Notes under the pieces: generated by a model
Told to the model about the DNA's origin: nothing
What the model saw: the letters and a program-made list of their open reading frames with translations, nothing else
The model's database searches: none
Shown: positions 1 through 5,755 of the stretch, piece after piece
Numbering within the stretch: the stretch's first letter is position 1
How the letters are laid out: every line of letters begins with the position of its first letter
From: Bacillota bacterium
GTDB lineage: Bacteria > Bacillota > Clostridia > Lutisporales > Lutisporaceae
Assembly: GCA_023230985.1 (NCBI GenBank)
Contig: JALNWH010000030.1
Coordinates: forward strand, 1-18,499
Direction: 5' to 3'
DNA length: 18,499 nt
Translations under genes and position numbers: made by a program

Positions 1-801
1 AAGATTAAAATCCAATAAAATCTTTTTTTCCAAGGGTTTTAATGTTAACTGCTCATTAGTATTTCCCTTTGTAATAGAAAAGGCAAGAGGAATGCCATCT
101 CCATCCATAAAAAGGCCCATTTGTACAATAGGATTAGGTTTATGTTCCTTACTATATCCATATTGCTTTAGACCATCCTCTGATTCAATTTCAAAAAAAT
201 AGTTAGTACAATCATAAAATAAAACATTAGTGTTTCTTTTAGATATCTTTATACTATTCTTATATAAGGAAGACTGAATAAAATCCATCTCTTTAGAAAT
301 CACCTCAAGAGCCCTATAAATATGTTGTAATTCAAAATTTGGTTCTTCTAAAAACTTTTCAGAAAGTTTATAAGTAGAAAACTTGGAGGAAGGGAAAATG
401 ATTCTACCATATATAAGCCTTGATAAAATAGAATTAAGATCATAAGTAAACTTATACTTTTTTGATATTGTCTCACAAATTTTATCAAGGCCAAGCTCAT
501 AATAAATCTGTTGTAAAAAAAGATACCCACCATTAAAAGAGCGTTTTTCACCCTTTGGAATCACCTTAACAGGAGAATACTTAACCATAATAGCTCTATT
601 TTCTTCCTTCTCCTCCTTATTAAGCTTCTCTACATATTCTTCCGCCCATTTGATAGGATCCTCACCATTTAATTTTTCCTTTAATTCATCATATGTACCT
701 AATTTTTCATAAACCTTGGTGGTTCTTTTACCTTTAACAGTAATATCCTTAATAACATAAATAGATAAGGAATTTTTAGATTTAGAAAACGAAAGTCTCA
801 T
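1..801 (-). CDS. IS1634-type (IS4 superfamily) DDE transposase, N-terminal part, runs off the window
   Basis: This is an open frame of 267 codons from the ATG at 799-801 to the window edge, with no stop. A GGAGGG ribosome site lies 6 nt upstream of the ATG. The N-terminal part (about residues 1-190) holds the helical, lysine/glutamate-rich DNA-binding region usual in this family. The catalytic region begins at LFYDCTNYFFE, where D197 is the likely first catalytic Asp. It is followed by a block matching the family pattern (GYSKEHKPNPIVQMGLFMDG, then GNTNEQLTLKPL). Known family members are roughly 500-600 residues long, so about half is visible here; the second Asp and the Glu of the triad lie outside. 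The visible frame is intact, so the copy may be functional. The family assignment rests on recalled motif patterns, not a search. Confidence 0.88.
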   Translation of the reverse strand, partial: MRLSFSKSKNSLSIYVIKDITVKGKRTTKVYEKLGTYDELKEKLNGEDPIKWAEEYVEKLNKEEKEENRAIMVKYSPVKVIPKGEKRSFNGGYLFLQQIYYELGLDKICETISKKYKFTYDLNSILSRLIYGRIIFPSSKFSTYKLSEKFLEEPNFELQHIYRALEVISKEMDFIQSSLYKNSIKISKRNTNVLFYDCTNYFFEIESEDGLKQYGYSKEHKPNPIVQMGLFMDGDGIPLAFSITKGNTNEQLTLKPLEKKILLDFNL

Positions 802-823
802 AATCAACCCTCCAATCCCTTAT

Positions 824-852
824 ATTATATCACGTTACGACGTATTACGCAA
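824..852 (-). promoter_or_regulatory. Transposase promoter
   Basis: On the minus strand a TTGCGT -35 box (847-852) is separated by exactly 17 nt from a perfect TATAAT -10 box (824-829). Transcription would start near 817, leaving a leader of about 15 nt with the GGAGGG ribosome site. Confidence 0.65.
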
Positions 853-874
853 CCGTTATTTTTAAAATTTGACA

Positions 875-914
875 AAAAAATATAGCCTTAGCAAGGCTTA
901 TATGTCTTTTTTGT
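875..914. terminator. Hairpin with T-runs on both sides, probable bidirectional terminator at the IS end
   Basis: AGCCTT and AAGGCT pair around a 3-nt loop and extend by three more pairs past a single bulge. A run of seven A (T on the minus strand) lies on the left, and TCTTTTTTG lies on the right. It sits between the truncated reading frame (stop at 915) and the transposase promoter, so it could stop outside transcription from entering the transposase. Confidence 0.45.
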
Positions 915-1028
915 TTATTTAACTGTCAAAGAAACGTGAAAATCCCTGGCAATGTCAATTAGTTTTGCACCCTTCTTATATAAAGAAGTATATTTGTTAT
1001 CAATTCTGACTTCTATCATATCCGACAT
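915..1028 (-). pseudogene. Truncated N-terminus of a TGS-domain protein (uridine kinase-like), probably cut by the IS
   Basis: This 37-codon frame starts at an ATG (1026-1028) with a strong GGGGG ribosome site 7 nt upstream. It reads MSDMIEVRIDNKYTSLYKKG, then AKLIDIARDF, then HVSLTVK and a stop. The pattern I-E-V-R-I-D-x-K...G-x-x-L-x-D-I-A-x-D-F is how TGS domains begin, as in threonyl-tRNA synthetase and the clostridial nucleoside kinases that carry an N-terminal TGS region. A full gene of that type is several hundred codons long. The similarity stops after about residue 31, shortly before the insertion sequence, which suggests that the IS interrupted the gene and supplied the stop codon. 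The rest of the gene would then lie beyond the left edge of the window. Alternatively it is a real short peptide gene. The family call is from recalled pattern only. Confidence 0.5.
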
Positions 1029-1145
1029 ATTAAAACCCCCAAGTAACTCTTATATATAATATATAACATTTTATCACATTTTGAAATATAAGTATTGCTA
1101 AACCCCTTAAAGATGTAAATTAGTTGTAACAAATGGCCTCAAACA

Positions 1146-1175
1146 CTGTTATTCTTTAATACTTTCGTATATAAT
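1146..1175 (+). promoter_or_regulatory. Possible promoter of the candidate small RNA
   Basis: A perfect TATAAT lies at 1170-1175 with a weak -35 (CTGTTA, 1146-1151) at 18-nt spacing. It is the only good -10 upstream of the plus-strand terminator at 1243-1280. Confidence 0.35.
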
Positions 1176-1181
1176 AAAATC

Positions 1182-1280
1182 ACAGAGATTATTGGTGATT
1201 TAATGCTAATACTCTTTATTCCTCCCCCTCATTCATAAATTTGCTGCATTTGCTAAAAAGCAAATGCAGCTTTATTTTTT
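1182..1280 (+). ncRNA. Candidate small regulatory RNA with C-rich anti-Shine-Dalgarno stretch
   Basis: A plus-strand transcript starting about 7 nt after the TATAAT at 1170-1175 would be about 99 nt long. It would end in a strong intrinsic terminator (stem 1243-1253 with 1260-1270, then TTTATTTTTT). No plus-strand gene lies upstream that would otherwise need this terminator. The unpaired middle contains CCTCCCCC (1221-1228), the reverse complement of a strong ribosome site, which is a common feature of Gram-positive small RNAs that block translation. It also contains an 11-codon frame (1203-1238) without a clear ribosome site. This is inference from promoter, terminator and sequence alone; no known RNA family was recognised. 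Confidence 0.4.
1243..1280 (+). terminator. Strong intrinsic terminator, plus strand
   Basis: GCTGCATTTGC pairs perfectly with GCAAATGCAGC around a TAAAAA loop (11 bp), followed by TTTATTTTTT. There is no T-run on the other strand, so it works only for plus-strand transcription. Confidence 0.85.
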
Positions 1281-1295
1281 GACTATTTTAAAATA

Positions 1296-1328
1296 TTTAA
1301 TGGGCAAACTTTATGTTTGCCCATTAAA
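1296..1328 (-). terminator. Terminator of the amidase gene
   Basis: This is a perfect 14-bp stem (TTTAATGGGCAAAC with its complement) and a 5-nt loop, starting 14 nt past the amidase stop. The minus-strand tail is AT-rich (TATTTTAAAATA) but lacks a long uninterrupted T-run. Confidence 0.7.
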
Positions 1329-1342
1329 TAATCTACCTTATA

Positions 1343-3775
1343 TTATTTTTTAGCTACACTTTCCGTTGCTGTATCTCCAATTTCAGTAGGAGGTTCTCCT
1401 TCAGCCTTATTAATAGAACTATCTAATCCAAAATCTATACCTCTTATTTCCTTATAATAACGTATAAGAGATACGGTTAATGCCTTTGCGGCATCTTCTT
1501 TATATGAACTTTTTTTAATATAAGACAGCTCTTCTTTATTTGTTATAAAGCCTAATTCCACTAGAATAGCAGGCATATTTGTTTTATTCAATACAAATAA
1601 ATCCGGCCTTGCAACTACTCCCCTTGACGGTCTCTTTAAAGCTTTTATGATTTCTTCTTGAAATATGGATGCTATTTCTTTGTTATTTATATTGTAAGCT
1701 TCGCTGGGTGTATTCGGATAGTATAAAGTTTCTATCCCTTGGGTTTTATTCATATATGCATTAAAATGAATGCTCACAAAAAAATCTGCATAATTCCAAT
1801 TTGCCGCATCGGCTCTTTCCTGAAGTGATGTATATACATCGTCTTCCCTTGTCATTAAAGTATTAAAGCCCAATTCTTTAAGGTTCTCATTTAGTCTTTT
1901 GGCTACATCTAAATTATAAGATTTCTCATAACTGCCATCCACCGCTTTTGCACCGGGATCTGTCCCCCCGTGACCTGCATCAATGATAACTAATAAGTCC
2001 TCGGGCTTAGTTGGAGCATGTACAAGCTTTAACTCGACTAATCCGGTGTTTTTAGGTTCCAATACTTCGTATTCTACTTTTTCTTTAAGCTTAAACTCAG
2101 CTATTGTATTTACCTTTCCTTTTTCTTTAACTTTGCTTAATTTTATATATTCCAACAAATTATCGTTAATATCATACAAATCTTTATCATATTCAATATC
2201 TTTATCAATTGTTAATTTTAACACCTTATTTTTCTTATCAAAATTCGTAGTATAATCGGACTTTTCTCCTGAATTCAATGTTATATAAGATGAATTATAG
2301 TATTTATCATAGCCCATGAAAGAAAATGGTATATCAGATATATAGACTTTTGTTTCATTACCTTCATATTTAATATTGTAAAAAGCAGATTTGCCCAAAT
2401 CAGCAACTATTCTGGCAGTGCCAATATCGAATTGGCCTGTCCTAACGGATTTGATAGTAGTAGAATTATTTAAGGCGATGTTTTGTTGCGAACCTTCAAA
2501 AACTGCCTCTTGAATATCTATAACAATCCGCTCCGGATTTTCTAAATAAAATAAAGAACTATCTACAGGCTGACTCCCTTTTATTGTTATTACATCGCTA
2601 TAACCCTCTTTCCCAATAGTTATGGGTTGGATTATATTGGCATATACCAATGATATGGTTTTCTTATCCTGAGATTGTGTAACCTTGGCTTTTTTGTGGC
2701 TTTTCAAATCCACAACAATTCTGGCCACTTTGGGATTGTTGCTAAATTGACCTATTCTAACCCTTAATATATCTCCTTCATTTATTTCCTTTGCCTCAAA
2801 ATCAGTATCAGCAATAGCATTCATTATATCTATAACCAGTCTATCAGGGTTGTCCAGTGTAAAGGTTTTATATTCAATTGGCTTATCTGCAGAAATATAA
2901 AGCTGAGGATAACCGCTTTCCTCGTTATATGAAATATCCTGTACTCTTGATATAGCAATAGGAGCTTCTTTAATTATTAAACTGTTTGCAGTCTTATCAT
3001 ACTGAAAATCATAATCCATCATGCTTTTTAAAAACTCTAGAGATACATAGGCTCTGCCGCTTATCATTTTTGCCTTTTCATCCATTTTTACTTTTTGGTT
3101 ATTAACTGTAGCTTCCTCTTTGTTAATAACAAAAACTATATTACTTCCTGACTTAGTAAGTGTCATCGCCTGTGTGTTAATATCCCAGATTATATCGTAT
3201 CCAAGCCCTTCTCCTATAGGTCTAAGAGGTATCATTGCCTTATCATTAATATTTAATGGATAAAACTCGTTATCTACTTTTTTATCAAATATGTATATGC
3301 TCTTGCTGCTTTGGATATCTCCTTTTGGAGCCGGGCTGAGACACCCAATCTTGACAGTATTCGAGTTCTTGTCATAATCAGCAGATATGCAAAACCCGGA
3401 GTATATGAAGGATGCAGGCACATACGCTCTCCCATTGACTAAATAAGGGGCTTTGTCAAGTACAACTTTCTTACCGTTAACGCTTGCATTTTTATCCCCT
3501 ATAATAAGCTTAATATTAAAGCTATCTTTATTCATATCCAATACTTTTGTTTTCACATTATATTTCACATCATATCCTAGGGCTTCGCTAATAACTCTAA
3601 TCGGTACATAAGCTTTACCGGCCTCAATTATTGGGGCATCTACATTCTCTATTAGTTTACCTAAGACAATCAAAGAAGGCTTTTTAATAGCTACGGAACC
3701 TGCTGCTTCAAGTGGTTGCATATAAAAAGCCATAATAAAACATAATATTGCTGCAAATATAACTACTTTTTTCAT
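1343..3775 (-). CDS. Exported N-acetylmuramoyl-L-alanine amidase with stalk and AMIN domains
   Basis: This 810-residue secreted enzyme should cleave the bond between N-acetylmuramic acid and L-alanine in peptidoglycan. The start at 3775 is chosen because GGAGGAG lies 5 nt upstream and it yields a clean signal peptide (MKK, a hydrophobic core to about residue 18, then LEAA, with cleavage near 24-25). An in-frame start 30 codons further up has no such support. Domains: two copper-amine-oxidase-like N-terminal (stalk) repeats at about 34-144 and 160-270, each with a G-x-A-Y-V-P/S pattern; two AMIN-like repeats at about 275-380 and 383-485 (shared L-x-N-P-x-R-x-V-I-D-I); a degenerate third at 490-590; and an Amidase_3 catalytic domain at 594-774. 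The zinc ligands H602 (DAGHGG), E617 and H670 (SIHFNA) and the catalytic E740 (VELGF) are present. The tail (775-810) is low-complexity. The N-terminal repeats probably hold it to the cell wall or septum. Confidence 0.93.
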   Translation of the reverse strand: MKKVVIFAAILCFIMAFYMQPLEAAGSVAIKKPSLIVLGKLIENVDAPIIEAGKAYVPIRVISEALGYDVKYNVKTKVLDMNKDSFNIKLIIGDKNASVNGKKVVLDKAPYLVNGRAYVPASFIYSGFCISADYDKNSNTVKIGCLSPAPKGDIQSSKSIYIFDKKVDNEFYPLNINDKAMIPLRPIGEGLGYDIIWDINTQAMTLTKSGSNIVFVINKEEATVNNQKVKMDEKAKMISGRAYVSLEFLKSMMDYDFQYDKTANSLIIKEAPIAISRVQDISYNEESGYPQLYISADKPIEYKTFTLDNPDRLVIDIMNAIADTDFEAKEINEGDILRVRIGQFSNNPKVARIVVDLKSHKKAKVTQSQDKKTISLVYANIIQPITIGKEGYSDVITIKGSQPVDSSLFYLENPERIVIDIQEAVFEGSQQNIALNNSTTIKSVRTGQFDIGTARIVADLGKSAFYNIKYEGNETKVYISDIPFSFMGYDKYYNSSYITLNSGEKSDYTTNFDKKNKVLKLTIDKDIEYDKDLYDINDNLLEYIKLSKVKEKGKVNTIAEFKLKEKVEYEVLEPKNTGLVELKLVHAPTKPEDLLVIIDAGHGGTDPGAKAVDGSYEKSYNLDVAKRLNENLKELGFNTLMTREDDVYTSLQERADAANWNYADFFVSIHFNAYMNKTQGIETLYYPNTPSEAYNINNKEIASIFQEEIIKALKRPSRGVVARPDLFVLNKTNMPAILVELGFITNKEELSYIKKSSYKEDAAKALTVSLIRYYKEIRGIDFGLDSSINKAEGEPPTEIGDTATESVAKK

Positions 3776-3780
3776 CAAAA

Positions 3781-3787
3781 CTCCTCC
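3781..3787 (-). promoter_or_regulatory. Ribosome binding site fixing the amidase start
   Basis: GGAGGAG ends 5 nt before the ATG at 3773-3775. The longer in-frame start at 3865 has no comparable site and would bury the signal peptide. Confidence 0.85.
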
Positions 3788-3890
3788 TAATATTGCTATT
3801 CCAACTATTAATTCGACTTTTAACCCTAATATTCCTCTATTTTTTATATTGCAATTTGTTAACAATTTGGTTACAGAGGAAATTTTGATA

Positions 3891-3919
3891 AAAAAAAGAG
3901 AATGGACAATCCATTCTCT
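3891..3919 (-). terminator. Terminator overlapping the stop codon of the HypE-like gene
   Basis: AGAGAATGGA and TCCATTCTCT (10 bp, 3-nt loop) are followed on the minus strand by a run of seven T. Part of the stop codon of the upstream gene (3918-3920) lies inside the stem. Confidence 0.85.
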
Positions 3920-4898
3920 AGACTACTTTAAATAATTCATCTGCACCGGGAGGATCCAATTTCATTTTTTCCCCGCCTTTACTTATGATAATCCGTTCTT
4001 CTTCTACCACTTTACCTATTATAGCAGCTTCTATCCCTTTAGAATTTAACAGCCCTACAAATTTATCCCCTTCTTTGCATGTCATTAACATAGAACCGCT
4101 GGATATAAGCCGATATGGATCTATATTATAATAATCACATATTTTCTTAGTTTCATTTAAAACAGGAATCTTATTAAGATATATCTCAACACCTGTATCT
4201 GACCTCTCGGCAATTTCCCATACGGCCCCCAATATGCCTCCCTCAGTCACATCATGCATGGAGTTAACTCCGAATTTGCCTGCCAAAACCCCTTCCGGCA
4301 CTACTGATATGTATTTAATAAGGGATTTAGCGGATAATATTTCTTCCTCACTTAGCACATTGGAAAGCTCATGGCTCAAATCAGATGCAATGATTGAGGT
4401 ACCCTCCAATCCTGCCCATTTCGTCATCACCACGTCATCGCCTATTTGTGCGCCTTTCGTGGTTATCATTCTATCAATCTCAATCTTGCCTATGGCAGTA
4501 GTAGATATAACCATTTTATTAACAGCAGATGTTATTTCGGTATGTCCCCCCATAATCTCTACTCCCAATTCCTCCGCCGCCACACCTGCTTCCCTCATAA
4601 CCCTATCTATGTCTTCTTCGCTGCCGTCAACCGGTACTAATAAGGTAAGCAAAATGCCGATAGGCTCCACACCGCAAGAAGCAATATCATTACATGAAAT
4701 ATGAATTGCCAGAGTACCTGCTCCCGCTTCCGCTCCCGTTATGGGGTCCGTAGATAATACACAAGCATATTCACCAAATCTAACAGCAGCACAGTCTTCC
4801 CCAACTTCCGGTCCAACTATTACATTAGGATTTTTCCCTGTAATATTATCAAAAACCAACTTTCTAAGTAATTCCGTAGGCAGTTTTCCTTGTTCCAT
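3918..4898 (-). CDS. AIR synthase-related protein (HypE/ThiL/PurM-like fold)
   Basis: This 326-residue cytoplasmic protein belongs to the AIR-synthase superfamily, whose members (PurM, SelD, ThiL, HypE) bind ATP in a shared fold. Visible marks are a glycine/aspartate motif near the N-terminus (VGEDCAAV, about 32-39), STDPITG (about 49-55), a middle GGHTE motif (about 117-121) and HDVTEGG in the C-terminal half; these are nucleotide and magnesium contacts in the family. It is not a standard HypE, because it ends in DELFKVV without the cysteine-containing PRIC-type tail that carries the carbamoyl group, and no other hyp genes are near. The actual substrate is unknown. The start is supported by an AAAGGA ribosome site 8 nt upstream and an extended -10 promoter at 4933-4941. 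It precedes the amidase, but a terminator separates the two. Confidence 0.8.
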   Translation of the reverse strand: MEQGKLPTELLRKLVFDNITGKNPNVIVGPEVGEDCAAVRFGEYACVLSTDPITGAEAGAGTLAIHISCNDIASCGVEPIGILLTLLVPVDGSEEDIDRVMREAGVAAEELGVEIMGGHTEITSAVNKMVISTTAIGKIEIDRMITTKGAQIGDDVVMTKWAGLEGTSIIASDLSHELSNVLSEEEILSAKSLIKYISVVPEGVLAGKFGVNSMHDVTEGGILGAVWEIAERSDTGVEIYLNKIPVLNETKKICDYYNIDPYRLISSGSMLMTCKEGDKFVGLLNSKGIEAAIIGKVVEEERIIISKGGEKMKLDPPGADELFKVV

Positions 4899-4932
4899 TT
4901 TAACGTCCTTTCTATAATCTCTTTACAAAAAG

Positions 4933-4941
4933 ATTATAGCA
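4933..4941 (-). promoter_or_regulatory. Extended -10 promoter of the HypE-like gene
   Basis: TGCTATAAT on the minus strand is a perfect extended -10 box (TGN followed by TATAAT). No good -35 box was found, as is common for extended -10 promoters. The transcript would start about 30 nt before the ATG. Confidence 0.6.
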
Positions 4942-4990
4942 CAGTAACAGACTAATTCGCTATTATAATTGAATATATTATATTTCTTTA

Positions 4991-5019
4991 TTGTTTATAA
5001 TATTATTTGTTGCTATAAT
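4991..5019 (+). promoter_or_regulatory. Promoter of the small coiled-coil gene
   Basis: TTGTTT (4991-4996), a 17-nt spacer and TATAAT (5014-5019) preceded by TGC give an extended -10. The leader would be about 90 nt. It faces away from the minus-strand promoter at 4933-4941. Confidence 0.7.
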
Positions 5020-5115
5020 TAAATTCACAAAGAAGTTTTTTATGTTCTTATTAATTACATCCTAAATCAGATAGACATAAGAAACCCTATGGCTATTGAA
5101 AGAGGGGGTTAAATA

Positions 5116-5442
5116 ATGGAAAATGAACAGTTGTTTGAGTTTATGACTAAGATGTATTCTGATATGAAAGAAGGTTTTAAAAAAGTCGATGATAAGTTTG
5201 AGAAAATCGACGAAAGGTTTGAGAAAATCGATGAAAGGTTTGAGAAAATCGAAGAAGATTTGGCAGCGGTTAAGAAAGAAGTGAAAACTATAAATAATAC
5301 AGTTGTAAGGATTGAAGTTGAGCATGGTGAGAAACTATCCGCTCTTTTTGACGGTTATAAACAAAACTCTGATAAATTGGATAGAATTGAAGAAAAAGTC
5401 TCTACCCATGATGACTTTATTCTAAAAAGAGTATTTAAATAA
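5116..5442 (+). CDS. Small charged coiled-coil protein with heptad repeats
   Basis: This 108-residue protein has no recognised enzymatic motif and no signal peptide or membrane segment. Residues about 21-48 are four consecutive seven-residue units (FKKVDDK, FEKIDER, FEKIDER, FEKIEED) with hydrophobic residues at fixed heptad positions, followed by more heptad-like sequence to about residue 100. This predicts a long amphipathic helix that forms a coiled coil. Similar short proteins are often found in Firmicutes and their phages, with unknown roles. The start is supported by AGAGGGGG upstream of the ATG and by the promoter at 4991-5019. A terminator follows directly. It is a genuine gene by promoter, ribosome site, terminator and codon pattern; the function is unknown. 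Confidence 0.82.
   Translation: MENEQLFEFMTKMYSDMKEGFKKVDDKFEKIDERFEKIDERFEKIEEDLAAVKKEVKTINNTVVRIEVEHGEKLSALFDGYKQNSDKLDRIEEKVSTHDDFILKRVFK
5197..5259 (+). repeat. Three 21-bp tandem repeats inside the coiled-coil gene
   Basis: Units start at 5197, 5218 and 5239. The first two differ by one base, and the third diverges in its last seven bases. Each encodes one FEKI heptad, so copy number could change without breaking the frame. A more diverged unit precedes them at 5176-5196. Confidence 0.9.
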
Positions 5443-5454
5443 ATAAAAAATAAT

Positions 5455-5480
5455 ACCGCCTTAGGCGGTTTATTTTTTAT
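5455..5480 (+). terminator. Terminator after the coiled-coil gene
   Basis: ACCGCC pairs with GGCGGT around a 3-nt loop, followed by TTATTTTTTAT. An A-rich stretch on the left also gives a T-rich tail on the minus strand. Confidence 0.8.
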
Positions 5481-5574
5481 GATGTATTAACATAAAGGTT
5501 ATTATAATTTACCTCATATTTCATTACATTAGTTTTCAGCTTTTGGAGAAAATTATTAACAGGAGGTGTATCCT

Positions 5575-5730
5575 GTGATTCTAATTAGTTGTACCGAGAA
5601 TTGTATACATCAAAAAGACGGAATGTGCTCTCTTGAACAAATCGGAAAAGCATCAAACACCACGACTAAAGGTTGTGAATTCTATGTAGAAAAAAGCAGG
5701 AAGCCCTCAAAAAAAAGCGACAGTACATAA
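5575..5730 (+). CDS. Four-cysteine mini-protein, probable metal-binding hypothetical
   Basis: This 51-residue protein starts at GTG, supported by a near-perfect AGGAGGTG ribosome site 6 nt upstream (5561-5568). The four cysteines (6, 10, 18, 34) are spaced C-x3-C-x7-C-x15-C, followed by EFY and a basic, lysine/serine-rich tail. This resembles the short cysteine-rich proteins common in Clostridia (DUF1540-like in spacing), some of which carry a misleading hydroxymyristoyl-ACP dehydratase label in databases. Metal binding is an inference from the cysteines. A TATAAT at 5503-5508 may be its -10, though the -35 is poor. Its stop codon lies in the loop of the terminator at 5709-5741. The function is unknown. 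Confidence 0.78.
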   Translation: MILISCTENCIHQKDGMCSLEQIGKASNTTTKGCEFYVEKSRKPSKKSDST

Positions 5731-5750
5731 ACTGTCGCTTTAATAATTTT
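5709..5750. terminator. Bidirectional terminator shared by the Cys-rich gene and gatB
   Basis: The 11-bp stem AAAGCGACAGT (5714-5724) pairs with ACTGTCGCTTT (5731-5741) around ACATAA, which includes the mini-protein stop codon. Eight T follow on the minus strand and TTTAATAATTTT on the plus strand, so it can end the gat transcript and the small gene. Confidence 0.88.
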
Positions 5751-5755
5751 CCTAA

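Larger units (their letters stand above)
799..1028. mobile_element. Terminal region of an IS1634-type insertion sequence (outer end lies within this interval)
   Basis: The transposase start at 801 is the 5' end of the element's gene, so one terminal inverted repeat must lie between it and the flanking host sequence. The flanking host sequence appears to be the truncated TGS-like reading frame that starts at 1028. The exact junction cannot be fixed because the other end of the element is outside the window. Candidate territory is about 853-945, which contains a hairpin with T-runs on both strands (870-895). Confidence 0.5.
1029..1342. other. Intergenic region between truncated TGS frame and amidase
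   Basis: This 314-nt gap carries no convincing protein gene. It holds, left to right, the ribosome site of the truncated frame (1036-1040), an AT-rich stretch (about 1049-1092), a plus-strand promoter-like box with a candidate small RNA and its terminator (1170-1280), and the amidase terminator (1296-1328). Confidence 0.7.

Noticed and set aside
348..551. 67-codon hydrophobic frame on the minus strand
   Set aside because: It overlaps the transposase in another frame of the same strand, and the transposase frame carries the family motifs.
1203..1238. 11-codon peptide inside the candidate small RNA
   Set aside because: There is no convincing ribosome site; the C-rich stretch is better explained as an RNA pairing element.
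4234..4704. 156-codon plus-strand frame
   Set aside because: It is antisense to the HypE-like gene, with serine/isoleucine/threonine-rich composition typical of a mirror frame and no ribosome site.
5197..5259. Possible CRISPR-like repeat array
   Set aside because: The units are contiguous without spacers and encode in-frame heptads.
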